Part shown: positions 36,581 to 47,810 of the stretch, one piece after another
How positions within the stretch are numbered: position 1 is the first letter of the stretch
Layout: every line of letters starts with the position of its first letter
Source: Brachynemurus nebulosus
Lineage: Eukaryota; Arthropoda; Insecta; Neuroptera; Myrmeleontidae
DNA: 64,000 nt
Assembly (NCBI GenBank): GCA_035578155.1
Contig: JAPWDM010000001.1
Coordinates: forward strand, 88,360,076 to 88,424,075
Direction: 5' to 3'
The notes under the pieces: generated by a model
Told to the model about the DNA's origin: nothing
The model's input: only the letters and a program-made list of their open reading frames with translations
Databases searched by the model: none
Program-made: the position numbers and the translations under genes

Positions 36581-39500
36581 ATATGAAAAAAGTTAAAATA
36601 TAATATTGTTGGTTTAGTCAAAGACGTATTTATGTGTCGATGATGATACTGTTTAATGGATAAACGATAAACGTAAGTAATACAGTGTGTCGTTACTAGC
36701 ATCTTTTTTTTTTAAAATGTTTGGGATTTCAAAAATGTCAAGAATTTGTTTTACAATTGCTTTATTACCATGTGTATATGAAGCTGATGGTGTATATTCA
36801 AAGAATATAGTTTTTACGTCATTATAACCAAGAAGTGGTTATAACTCAGGTCGCTATAACTGAAATCCACTGTATTTTGACAAAGTCTGAAATATATAAA
36901 TATGTGACATCCTTGTTAACATTATTATTTAACATCCTAGTTATAAAAAATACCTAACACATAAATATTTATAAATGTGAATTTTTGAATTGAACCGTGA
37001 TGATTTGTGCAAAACACTATACAGCTGTATGTATATTTGTAGCAAATTCATAATAACAATAGATAAATAATCTATTTACTTTTCTAATTTAAAGCTCCTA
37101 CGTCATTTTATTTGTTTCATTTGCCATTTTATAAACAATCTATAGAATCTTTCGATACAAATTTACTAAATGCCTCCAATAGTGAGACGGATTTTAAAAC
37201 GAAATTATAAGCAATTACTCATTCAATCGATATTTAATATTAACTAACGTTGAATGATAAAAGCACAATGAAAATATCAAGCAGACAATATGTTACCAAT
37301 TCGGTTTAATTAATTTTTAAAAATATTATTTCACGTTTTGTCAGACAATTGCTACAGTGATTGTTTAATTAATTACAATTCGCACATTTTTAATAATTAT
37401 TAACGTCTTTAAATGAAAAAAAAATTAAAATCATCTCCTTTAATTAATATTTTAGAGGAAATAACAAATGGCGCTTCATATACACGTAATACAATTCGAA
37501 ACAATGACTTATTAAAGTTGTTCACTAAAGTGTAAATATAATACCAACATGTTTCAGAAAACGAATGGTACGGCAGCACTATCTGATTTTTGAAGACTAT
37601 AATTTCATTATTAACAGCTTGAGGCTCGAGCACTTTCACAGTAAAGTTCCCCGGAAGTCTACAATATTTTTAAAGAAACGTTATATAAACAAATACAAAA
37701 TGATTCAACATGTACATATATGTGATACGTACATACATATTTTTGACATTCAAACACATTCAAATCAATTAAAGAATTACATAAAGTTTAGATAACAAAC
37801 TGGTAAAAATAAATTTCAAAAAAAAAAAACAAGCAAATACTTTTATTAGTTTTTATATTGTTTATTTTAAAACTTTTTATAGAAACCAAGAGAGTAGTGT
37901 GTGTTGGTGTGAATTGAGTATATACACATCGGTGTGGTAACATCACACACATACATAATGCGTAATCAATTAATCATTGATCGCGATCGGCCTCTGGGTT
38001 TGTTTTGATTATTTTCGAATGCCGAAGCCGTGGGACTGAAAGTGTTAATTTGTATTGTTTATTTAATTTTTATCTAAAAAAAAAATATTAGTAAAAACTA
38101 AGAAAAACTGAAGTAAGTACCAGTATACACACTATAAAGTTGTGGTCAAAGTACCCCTTAATATGTATTTAAATCATTAGCACGTACATATAAATCCACG
38201 TAGAGTGAACTAGATAAAAATTCACAACTGGAAATACTTACTGGCACCGCCACCATAGTCAACTATCACGGAACACTTAGCTAATTTTATTTCATTCCTA
38301 GGTACAAATATTTTGGTTTAATTTTGATTTTTCGCTGGATTGTTGAAATTTGATGAATACTCGTTCTAAAAGAGACTTCGTCGATTAAATCCTTCCTAAA
38401 AATTGTCCTTTTTTATTTCAGATACCGATAATCATATATTAAGAAACTTTTAATAATAAAGTCCTCAGTGATAATAAATACTGTAGTAAACAGTATTCAT
38501 GTTAAAATAAACGGTAACTATTTCAAGTATATGCATGTAAAATTTACTTAAACATATTTTATTCGAGTTTTAACATCCAACATACTTTGGTAGTAAAAAA
38601 AAAAAAAAAAAATATAGCTAGATATTTTGTTTGAAAAAAATATTTCTTTACCTTAATTTTAGTTTTCAGTCATAGATACAAACTATGATAATTTAATATC
38701 ATAATATACCTATAGACATGAGACTTGCTAGTTTAAATGTAGATTAGTACCAATCTTTAACAAACAAAACTTACCCTTTATATTTTTTCTAAATTTACCT
38801 ACTGAATTTACTTTAGCTACACAATCATAAAATCGTCTAGTCCTAGAATATAAAAAAAATCCCCTATACCAATATGTTCAAAAGAGGTCTTTGGTTTTTC
38901 AGCTCTACCCAAATATAAAAAGAATTACAATAAAAATTTTAATTTAGATAAATCTGACTAAAAGTATTAATAACCTCTTTTTAATTTTAAATATTAAATT
39001 CATACCATTTAGACGTCCGCTCCTTAATCTTGAACAAATAAAATGCCCAGTAAAATTACAAAGGAAAATCCTAAAAACTAAATTAACTAAAAACTCTTTT
39101 ATGCATTTAACTGGTAAATTTGTTTTGCGTAAATTTATTTTATATTACCATAAGTTATATAAATTAGTCAGTGTAAATAACTATTAAAAAAGAAAGTTCC
39201 ATCTATAAATCGTAATTTTCATTAATAACAAAGATAACTTTTCCAATAATAAATAATAACTAGTGCACATCCAACTTAACGATTTATCAAACTGAATTAA
39301 GGAATTCAAAGTATTTTAATTAAAATAAATATTTATTATGGAAAATGAAACTTTTGGCCTTAGAACACATACTTTGTATTAAATGGTTCTAATCTTATAA
39401 GCGTCAATATGAATGAAATAAAATTTATTTATGCGCGTCGGAAAAGATTTTATTGTTGCAACCAACGAGTTCTTCTACTCACCTTTATTGTACGTATTAA

Positions 39501-40728
39501 GCAATGTTTCGCATTCTGTTAAAACAATCTCAATTAACTGCTCAAATATATTTTTGAATTTATATTTTATCTAATTTTTTTAGTAAGTTCTATTTAGACA
39601 TAGATACCAATTGAACTTGAAAATTACTTTTGCATAACTATATGATATAAAAATGTCATTTGCATCAAAATCATATTAACTAATTTTATAGTTAACAACA
39701 AACGCAACATTAAATTCTTAAATAATTTTTATGAAAACATACCTAAAACTCGGGAGATATAGAGTCTATCTACTATCAAGTATTATTTAGTACTCACCTC
39801 AAATTAGTAAAGAACCGAAAATTTAAATAAAATTAACAGTTTCACTTTCATGTTTTTCAAAATATAGCACAAAAGTATATATAAATTTGCTATTTTTAAA
39901 TGAATTTAACTGTTTTTTCGTTATAAATAAAACTCACAAAGTTTTAGTTAAAATGTGAAATTATTTGAAAATTAGTAAAATTCACATGTTGTAAGATTGC
40001 GCGATAAGGATATACAGTAAGTATAAGCAAACAGTGATTAGTATAGCGTAGTGCCGCTGCTGTTATTTTTACGAATGTTCGTTGGGACAGCAAGCATTCA
40101 ACTGAGCAATTCTTAGCCATACAACTTTATATTATGTATTGTGCAGGAGAAAGATATTTCTCTGTTGGTTGAATATTCACCAACCACAGATGACATGTAT
40201 TATTATTACTTACCATCGATACTCAATAGTTCAAAAGGCATTGTTAAAGTCGAAAATATACAATACATGCATACCTGCATATATGTATGTACACAGTCTC
40301 TACACACAGTTCTGACAAAAAAAGAACGCGCAATTTTAGTGGTCAAAAGAAAAGCCAGTTAGTTACATAATAAGAAGTGCAGAATTAAGTTTTACTAAGA
40401 AACTTCAAAGTATTCACTTTTTCTGATTTTGAACACATGAATTTATTTATTCCTTTACATGAAAAATTAAAGCCATGCAAATTCTAAGGCACTAGCTAAA
40501 TAACAATACATGCCGCGTTCAGCTTGAAAATTGTAAATTTTGACTTTCAGCTATTTCACATAAAACTGCATAGAATATTCCCAACCGAATGAAATTTTCA
40601 GGATCTATACAATTTTTTACGAATTGAATGATTCAAATTAAGAGACGCTTCTTTTGGGTTACACTGCAGAAACCATCTGGGCCATGCATAAATTACGTCA
40701 TATTTAAAAAAACTTGCCTTACGGTTAA

Positions 40729-40794
<66 letters not shown>

Positions 40795-41749
40795 CCAAAT
40801 TTCCAAAACTAGTAGGTAGGCAAAAAGAAAAATTCATTATATATTAATGGGAGGAGTCCATATTTTGTAAAGTAAGGTTAGATACAGTAGAATTTTAACT
40901 AAAAGAAAGAGCATAAATTCCTCTTAGTTACAATTTATCTCTTTTTATTGAATATAAAAGATATATAATTATCTCTCTTTCATTTATTTGTCAGTGTTGC
41001 CTTGGTTAACATTTAAAATATTTGTAATCCCCTTACCTCAGAATTCCCCTTAAAAAACTTTCTTTTAGTTAAAATACTACTGTAGATGGCCCCATATTTA
41101 AAATACAGAGAAAATAAGATAATTTTGGAAGTGTACGATTTTTCTAGTAAAAAAATAGTGAAAAAGTAAAAATAATAAAAAGTAAAAAAATAGTTTTTTA
41201 AAAATAGTTTTTTAAGGCAAACTTTTGTTTAAAAATGAACTAAAATGTATAAATTTTGAGTGAAGTTTGAACTATATTTTACTTTTTATTTTATACTTTT
41301 TAGTCTGATCACAATTAGTTAAAACAATAATTAAAGAAGTAATTATTTTACCTGTATGTTTTATTAATCGGTTATTTACCCTAATCAAACATATAAATAT
41401 GAAAACTAAAAACTGTAATGTAAAATCGATGGACAATATTTGTTAGTTCGAAATGTCAAAAAGTTGCACAAAACTAAAAATCAACAATTCTAGTTTTGAG
41501 GGAATTTGGGACAAAACTAATTATATAATGTTGCATTGTCATCAAAGTTATACACATACGCAAAATTTGAAACCTCAAGCTCAATTAAAATTTTGATTGC
41601 AAGATTTGATCTAACCAAACATACTAACATAGCAAGTTAAATAAAAGCTTTTTTCTACTCCTACTGAAGAACACACTCATTACATATCCGTTAATTGTTG
41701 AGAAAGTTAGGCATTATTTACAGGTGTGGAGGAATGATTATTACTCAAT
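36581..41749. other. About 5 kb without recognisable genes or elements
   Basis: AT-rich unique-looking sequence, the longest repeat-poor stretch in the window. It holds scattered A tracts (38597-38613) and an A-run plus TA tract at 40730-40791. It could be intron or intergenic DNA of a host gene; two weak exon-like signals are noted among the rejected items. Confidence 0.5.
40730..40791. repeat. Poly(A) followed by (TA)n
   Basis: About 30 A residues run directly into a TA dinucleotide tract. Confidence 0.95.
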
Positions 41750-41755
41750 ACCTTT
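41750..41755. repeat. Target-site duplication, left (ACCTTT)
   Basis: Identical to 51927-51932. Six bases is the duplication length known for Polinton/Maverick integration. Confidence 0.85.
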
Positions 41756-42487
41756 AGTAGTAAGGATTGGCCGGTTCTAGATCCACCATCCCACCATCCG
41801 ACTTTTTGAGCGACCTCGGCAGGAGGTAGGTAACCTATGTGGGTTCTAGAAGCCTGCGGCGGTGGGTGGAGCAAAATTTTTTTCTAGCCTAGCGGAACTT
41901 GATCCAGCCTAAGAGAACCTAAGGAAATTTGGTGTAACCTAACAAAATTTTTCTAACCTAAGAATTTCCCTAATAGATGGCGCAGCCACCTTCGAGCCCT
42001 GTGAATTCGCTACTAGATGGCGCGGCCACCTTCGAGCCTGTAAATTCGCTACTAGATGGCGTTGCTAGTCTGGATTCCTGTGTGTAAGTTTGAAAAATTG
42101 TCAATAGATGGCATCGAAAACCTTTTTTTTTTGATAGTTAAACTAGCCATTAAAAGATGGCCTTGCTTTCATAATTTTATAATATTTTTATCTGAAAACA
42201 GGCTTAAACTGACAGCTGACGTCACTAAAGGTAAACTGATATCAAACAGCGAAGATTTCTCTCTAATATGCGAAAATGAATTTTATCATATGATTGTATA
42301 TTTTTATCTGAAAACAGGTTTATACAGGTTTTCCTCTAAATAAAAACACATTTTATTTTTTAATTTTTAATTTTTATTTTTTTATTAAATAAAAACACAT
42401 TTTTTTTATTTTTAATTTTTTTTTAATTTTTTCTTATTTTAATAAGTTTATTTTAAAAGAAATATTTTTTTTTTACAATAAAAATGT

Positions 42488-43000
42488 TTAAATGTTATTA
42501 CAATAATATTTGTATATGGATATGACATTTTCCATGGCGCAAGTTGCTCCGGAATGATGACCGCATCGAGGACTAGTGTATGTTGATGTTATGATTCTCA
42601 ACTTGGGACAAATTGTTATTTCTTCAAAGTTCATAATGGGCGCTGATGGTAGCAGTCGTTTCAAATAGCGTACTTTCTCTTCTCCCTTCGTATAGATGAT
42701 TCGAGTTCCGTGCAGATTGTTTATTAAAATGTACTGTAGTTCCTCGTATTCAATATGTCCGTCCATCCAGGAGAACCCATGATGATTTTTCCGCAACCAG
42801 CGAGCTGTGCGTTGATCTTTTTCACTTAATCCGCAAAACGGTATTGGTGATTTGAATACATAGTGCTGTAGTATATAATCTTCACCACAATTTTCTTCGG
42901 AAGAATCGAATTTCAACACAGCCAATTCCTTTATGTAGAATTTCCCATTTGTCGAATTTGGAAATCCTTGGAAGTCAACAATTGCTGCGTCGGTCTTCAT
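42488..43000 (-). CDS. 170-residue accessory protein, left-arm copy
   Basis: Identical at protein level to 50682-51194; see that entry for what can be seen in it. It is the outermost gene of the left arm, 52 bases downstream of the capsid-like gene and pointing toward the left terminus. Confidence 0.75.
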   Translation of the reverse strand: MKTDAAIVDFQGFPNSTNGKFYIKELAVLKFDSSEENCGEDYILQHYVFKSPIPFCGLSEKDQRTARWLRKNHHGFSWMDGHIEYEELQYILINNLHGTRIIYTKGEEKVRYLKRLLPSAPIMNFEEITICPKLRIITSTYTSPRCGHHSGATCAMENVISIYKYYCNNI

Positions 43001-43052
43001 TGTGCGTTGTCTAGAGCGAAACTGACTGATTTATAGCTGGATTGCGATGTTT

Positions 43053-44258
43053 TTATACATATTTTGTAACAATATTTGTCAATGGATTATATTGAACCAC
43101 ACGATCATGTAGTAGAAGGCAAAATGCTGATGTATTCTCTGGCACCTCCTTCAACGTTTTAAATTCAATTCGAATATCCACTGGTCCACTTTTCAAAGTT
43201 TCGTTTTGATGAGAACAGTCGATGAATATAATTGGCGCGATATTCTTGAATTGCGTTTTGCTTAAAAGCGGTTCATTCTTCTTACAATCATAATATGCTT
43301 GTTGAAATTTCGAATACATGTGATATGCTACTGCATATCTATCATTACTGAAATCCAAATTCAAATCCATGTACGGGTATTTCGCAGAATTTAAATAAAC
43401 TTTGACGTCTGAAAGTTCACAGTGATCGAAAATACTGGAATCTTTATCTTTTTTATTTCGTCGATTCGTTTGTAGAGCGAATATAATGTAGCGTGGTTTC
43501 TCCAACTGAGTCGATGTTTTTACCGTCCAAATGTTTTGTCTCGCTGTTGGAATCGTTGGCTGTATATGCATATCCCATGATCGAAAAGCAATTGTAATAT
43601 CTCGACTATTTTCCACATACTTCAACAACTTCAGTTTCTGTTCATCTGCAACCGTAACGTGTGGAACCATCCATTGAATTTTATGTATATGGAAAGTGAC
43701 ATCATCCGTTGGTGATATGACTGCATCGTGATCCGTCCGAGCTCGAGTCAGAATTAGTTGATGTTTTGCATTGATGATAACTTTCTTGTAATGGTTAAGA
43801 AATCCAAACATCCGCGCCAATGGTAGACAGAAATTGAAGTAGCCTTTTTCCGTCACTTTAATTGTTTCACCTGGACACCATCCGGCGTTGTAGAGTAGTT
43901 TGCTTTCATTTTCGTTTAATGCCAAATAATTGATTAACGTTGTTGTCGGTCCCACGTACTTGCATTGATCGATTTCCACGTCGTTCAGTTCATATCGTAT
44001 TTCTTCAAACAGGTACGCCAATGAATTATTGGATAATTCCGCTGTAGTCGATACTGTTTTATCGCTCTTCAACAATTGTCCTTCCACATACAGACAACTT
44101 TCGTGCGGCAGCAGGATCAGATCTTGGTTTTGACAGCAGATTCGTATTTCGTCGCTGTTTCCAAACGCATTTAGAAATGGCGAATAGCAGTGATACTCGA
44201 TGTTTGAAATGCTCTCATCGAAATCGATTCCAGTATTGATGCTTAAAATGCTGCTCAT
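43053..44258 (-). CDS. Major-capsid-like protein (F54H12.2 family), left-arm copy
   Basis: 401 residues, identical to 49424-50629. Start and upstream stop overlap as ATGA, as in the mirror copy. Domain reasoning is given under the right-arm gene. Confidence 0.75.
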   Translation of the reverse strand: MSSILSINTGIDFDESISNIEYHCYSPFLNAFGNSDEIRICCQNQDLILLPHESCLYVEGQLLKSDKTVSTTAELSNNSLAYLFEEIRYELNDVEIDQCKYVGPTTTLINYLALNENESKLLYNAGWCPGETIKVTEKGYFNFCLPLARMFGFLNHYKKVIINAKHQLILTRARTDHDAVISPTDDVTFHIHKIQWMVPHVTVADEQKLKLLKYVENSRDITIAFRSWDMHIQPTIPTARQNIWTVKTSTQLEKPRYIIFALQTNRRNKKDKDSSIFDHCELSDVKVYLNSAKYPYMDLNLDFSNDRYAVAYHMYSKFQQAYYDCKKNEPLLSKTQFKNIAPIIFIDCSHQNETLKSGPVDIRIEFKTLKEVPENTSAFCLLLHDRVVQYNPLTNIVTKYV

Positions 44259-44416
44259 TTTCTCCTCTTCAGCTTGAAACCCAATTGTCGAAGAAATTGT
44301 TTGTTCTCTCTTGTTAATGGCGGTCGTTGTTGCTTCTTCCTCGCCGATCCGTTCACCTTGGTGGCAAGTTGTAGACTGATCGGTCGCACCACATTTTCGT
44401 CTTTAAATACCAACAT
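44255..44416 (-). CDS. 53-residue basic protein, left-arm copy
   Basis: Mirror of 49266-49427. It lies between the penton-like and capsid-like genes and overlaps the latter by four bases. Confidence 0.65.
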   Translation of the reverse strand: MLVFKDENVVRPISLQLATKVNGSARKKQQRPPLTRENKQFLRQLGFKLKRRK

Positions 44417-44418
44417 TT

Positions 44419-45117
44419 TCACGCCGGCTTCAAATGCAACTTTACTGTTATCGTTTCGCCTCGAAAATTCACTAAATTGCCGTCTTGATCCTCAATTCGT
44501 AAAACTAGAGATGTTATCCGTCTCACGGTCACCGGCATATAAATAACTGTATTCGGTGATTCGCTTATTTTATACCCAGGTTCCACTTGAATCGAAAACG
44601 AATAAATATTATGTGCTGGAACGTTGTTCAGGTAGCTGTTCGTTGTAATGTTTGTTTCAACTTGTATCAGATTCACTTTCATGATATTCGTTGGTTTATC
44701 CGAATAGTGGTAATGACCAGCTGCAAGTTTTCGCTTACTGAAGCCAAGTAGCGAGCCAATTGTTCGTTCTTGATCGAAATGAATTGTTTCCGTACATTTT
44801 ATTTCACTTTTTAGCGTATTGTTATTCGCACGAAGTATAAGTTGCGGGCTATCACCCGGTTTTCTCTTCTCTAGTATCCGATCTTCTATTTGAAACTCCA
44901 AATCTTCCAAATCATAATTGCCAACAGGTATCTCGATGCATTTCACTTCTCCATCACCGTAATGGAATAAATTATTTGTTTCGTCGATATTTGGCACTGC
45001 ATTGTATGTTTCAAAATTGACCAACCCGCATACATAATCACCCGGCAAATCGATGGGTGGAAAATACTCAGCCGTCAATATAGATGAATCACCACTTAAC
45101 GTTAATGTTAACGACAT
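44419..45117 (-). CDS. Penton-like protein, left-arm copy
   Basis: 232 residues, identical to 48565-49263. A TATA-like TTTAAATATA lies at 45158-45167, about 40 bases before the ATG, mirroring the right arm. Confidence 0.7.
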   Translation of the reverse strand: MSLTLTLSGDSSILTAEYFPPIDLPGDYVCGLVNFETYNAVPNIDETNNLFHYGDGEVKCIEIPVGNYDLEDLEFQIEDRILEKRKPGDSPQLILRANNNTLKSEIKCTETIHFDQERTIGSLLGFSKRKLAAGHYHYSDKPTNIMKVNLIQVETNITTNSYLNNVPAHNIYSFSIQVEPGYKISESPNTVIYMPVTVRRITSLVLRIEDQDGNLVNFRGETITVKLHLKPA

Positions 45118-45191
45118 GGTGACTAAGATACGAATGACAGAAACTTCTTGCCACGGGTATATTTAAAGTATAGATGAGAAGTGCAACAAAA

Positions 45192-45563
45192 TTATTGAAA
45201 ATAATTTGTATTCCATAAAAATTCTAGACATAAATGTCCGCAGTTATACTGTTCATAATTTTGGTATCTGTTATAATTATATTTAATATTATTGCCATGT
45301 AAATATTGCACAACTTCTGCGGGTGGTGGCAAATTTCCAAAACTATCAAAGTATTCGACGTTCTTGTTATCTTTGGCGTACGCTACCCAATGGCTTCCTG
45401 GTCCTGATGAATTATCCAAATTGACGACTCCACACTCCTTTCGCCTTGGCCGTTTCGGTAAATCATCTCTCATGAACACGCCACGAAAATTGGATAAATA
45501 TTTGTTTCCAAACTGATAAATGTCGCGATCAGTTAATGGTCGATCGGGTAGCTCGCTTAGCGG
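45192..45563 (-). CDS. Adenain-type cysteine protease, left-arm copy
   Basis: Mirror of 48119-48490 with all catalytic residues retained. The upper coordinate is the slip-site base where the protease frame could be entered; the first in-frame ATG is at 45473. Confidence 0.75.
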   Translation of the reverse strand, partial: PLSELPDRPLTDRDIYQFGNKYLSNFRGVFMRDDLPKRPRRKECGVVNLDNSSGPGSHWVAYAKDNKNVEYFDSFGNLPPPAEVVQYLHGNNIKYNYNRYQNYEQYNCGHLCLEFLWNTNYFQ

Positions 45564-45871
45564 TTTTTTGATTCGATGTAAAGTCCCAAACCTCTTCTGT
45601 ATGGTTTCAAATAAAGTCCAGTTCCAGATTTGGATCCAAGAGCAATTGCTTCCATCATCCTGTTATGACGTTCATTTTCATCCAATTGTTTCTTTGCTGT
45701 TTTATAAGCATTCACTGCTTTCGCAACACCGGCAGCACCTCCGGCAAGTGATCCTACAGCAGACAGGCCAGCAAAAAGTGGAACCAGGAATGGTAAAATT
45801 CCACCAGTTTTTGGAATTGGAATGATTCTCGGTGTTGAAAACTGACTGTTCTTACACCAAATTACACCAAA
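45557..45871 (-). CDS. Minor-capsid (pX-like) protein, left-arm copy, 5' incomplete
   Basis: Mirror of 47811-48125. It lacks an in-frame ATG upstream of the conserved start of the domain, exactly as in the right arm. The slip heptamer is at 45563-45569. Confidence 0.7.
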   Translation of the reverse strand, partial: FGVIWCKNSQFSTPRIIPIPKTGGILPFLVPLFAGLSAVGSLAGGAAGVAKAVNAYKTAKKQLDENERHNRMMEAIALGSKSGTGLYLKPYRRGLGLYIESKNR

Positions 45872-45924
45872 TTACACGAAAAATACACCAAATGACACCA
45901 AAATTACATAAAAAAGACACCAAA

Positions 45925-46258
45925 GAGTCACTCCCAAAATGAGTCACTCCAAAAAAGAGTCACTCCAAAAAAGAGTCACTCCAAAAAAGAGTCACTCCCA
46001 AAAAGAGTAACTCCCAAAATGAGTCACTCCCAAAATGAGTCACTCCCAAAATGAGTCACTCCCAAAAAGAGTCACTCCCAAAAAGAGTCACTCCCAAAAT
46101 GAGTCACTCCCAAAATGAGTCACTCCCAAAAAGAGTCACTCCCAAAATGAGTCACTCCCAAAATGAGTCACTCCCAAAATGAGTTACTCCCAAAAGGAGT
46201 CACTCCCAAAATGAGTCACTCCCAAAATGAGTCACTCCCAAAAGAATCACTCCCAAAG
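45925..46258. repeat. 16-bp minisatellite, left arm
   Basis: About 21 tandem units of AAAATGAGTCACTCCC with few variants. Most units contain TGAGTCA, the AP-1/TRE consensus. Sixteen is not a multiple of three, so it is not a coding repeat. It is preceded by ACACCAAATT-type short repeats. Confidence 0.95.
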
Positions 46259-46774
46259 AGAAATAGTTATTTCTAACGGTATTACAGATAAAATATAGAA
46301 TGAATATGTAAGATTTTAGATTAAGATTTAAGCTTTTAGTTTTAACGGTACGGCGTTTAGTAAAAACAGGTAACCTAATATTGATTTTGATGCAGTTTCA
46401 TATTTGATATTAATATTTTGATTGGTCAAACCATTTTCGCCCTATTTCAAATTTCACCCCCAATTTTATCGTCAAGGCCCCTCTAATAGGTCCGACCCTG
46501 GATTTGAGTATGCCAATAGAAAGGTCTTTAAAAATAAAGGATTATACCAATTTAAATTTTTCTTCTAGTTGTTATAGTTTTCGAATAATTTGATAAAATT
46601 AAATTTTCACCCCAACTTCGAAGGTCCATTTCACCCCTTAAATGGTTTTTATAGCAGATAAAAAAAATATGTGTATGGTATTTTTGTTTGTTCTACACAC
46701 TAGTTAAGTCTCATCAAAATCGGGAATTATCACTTAAGGACCTAGCCCTCTAAGTAGGTATGGGGCCACTTGGC
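46259..46774 (+). repeat. Captured chromosomal repeat, left arm
   Basis: Colinear with 19585-21270 after removal of the MITE there. It forms the innermost part of the arm and ends at the spacer. Confidence 0.8.
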
Positions 46775-46907
46775 CATCTGGTAGTGAAACTTGGAATTAG
46801 GGAAAATTTGGCTTCTTAGCTTAAGCTAAGTTCGCTTAGGTGTCTTTAGGTTATACCTAATTTCGTTGGGTTGGGTTGCCCCTTTATATAGGCAATTACA
46901 CAGCGTT
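46775..46907. other. Unique spacer at the palindrome axis
   Basis: 133 bases that are not inverted copies of each other, apart from a small perfect palindrome TTAGCTTAAGCTAA near 46816-46829. It contains TAGGTTATACCTAA and GGTTGGGTTG motifs. No coding. It would be the loop if the element were extruded as a cruciform or existed as a snap-back single strand. Confidence 0.85.
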
Positions 46908-47423
46908 GCCAAGTGGCCCCATACCTACTTAGAGGGCTAGGTCCTTAAGTGATAATTCCCGATTTTGATGAGACTTAACTAGTGTGTAGAACAAACAAAA
47001 ATACCATACACATATTTTTTTTATCTGCTATAAAAACCATTTAAGGGGTGAAATGGACCTTCGAAGTTGGGGTGAAAATTTAATTTTATCAAATTATTCG
47101 AAAACTATAACAACTAGAAGAAAAATTTAAATTGGTATAATCCTTTATTTTTAAAGACCTTTCTATTGGCATACTCAAATCCAGGGTCGGACCTATTAGA
47201 GGGGCCTTGACGATAAAATTGGGGGTGAAATTTGAAATAGGGCGAAAATGGTTTGACCAATCAAAATATTAATATCAAATATGAAACTGCATCAAAATCA
47301 ATATTAGGTTACCTGTTTTTACTAAACGCCGTACCGTTAAAACTAAAAGCTTAAATCTTAATCTAAAATCTTACATATTCATTCTATATTTTATCTGTAA
47401 TACCGTTAGAAATAACTATTTCT
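46908..47423 (-). repeat. Captured chromosomal repeat, right arm
   Basis: Mirror of 46259-46774. Confidence 0.8.
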
Positions 47424-47757
47424 CTTTGGGAGTGATTCTTTTGGGAGTGACTCATTTTGGGAGTGACTCATTTTGGGAGTGACTCCTTTTGGGAGTAACT
47501 CATTTTGGGAGTGACTCATTTTGGGAGTGACTCATTTTGGGAGTGACTCTTTTTGGGAGTGACTCATTTTGGGAGTGACTCATTTTGGGAGTGACTCTTT
47601 TTGGGAGTGACTCTTTTTGGGAGTGACTCATTTTGGGAGTGACTCATTTTGGGAGTGACTCATTTTGGGAGTTACTCTTTTTGGGAGTGACTCTTTTTTG
47701 GAGTGACTCTTTTTTGGAGTGACTCTTTTTTGGAGTGACTCATTTTGGGAGTGACTC
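47424..47757. repeat. 16-bp minisatellite, right arm
   Basis: Mirror of 45925-46258, reading GGGAGTGACTCATTTT. Unit order and variants match the left array wherever I compared them. Confidence 0.95.
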
Positions 47758-47810
47758 TTTGGTGTCTTTTTTATGTAATTTTGGTGTCATTTGGTGTATT
47801 TTTCGTGTAA

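Noticed and set aside
37409..37660. Possible minus-strand exon (KVLEPQAVNNEIIVFKNQI) with an AG acceptor near 37661
   Set aside because: Protein-like for about 40 residues, but no matching donor in phase, no known domain and no neighbouring exons.
38225..38330. Possible minus-strand exon ending at a GTAAGTA donor near 38240
   Set aside because: Only about 25 codons, with a stop upstream and no partner exon; a chance donor cannot be excluded.
42056..42343. 95-codon open frame in the outer arm (mirror 51339-51626)
   Set aside because: No recognisable domain; it lies in terminal non-coding sequence, and the two copies differ by the T-run indels, which argues against selection.
44274..44546. 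90-codon frame opposite the basic and penton-like genes (mirror 49136-49408)
   Set aside because: Antisense shadow of two better-supported frames.
45520..45825. 101-codon frame opposite the minor-capsid gene (mirror 47857-48162)
   Set aside because: It is the antisense shadow of the conserved minor-capsid frame.
45925..46258. CRISPR-like array
   Set aside because: Units are contiguous 16-mers without variable spacers, in a eukaryotic element; it is a minisatellite.
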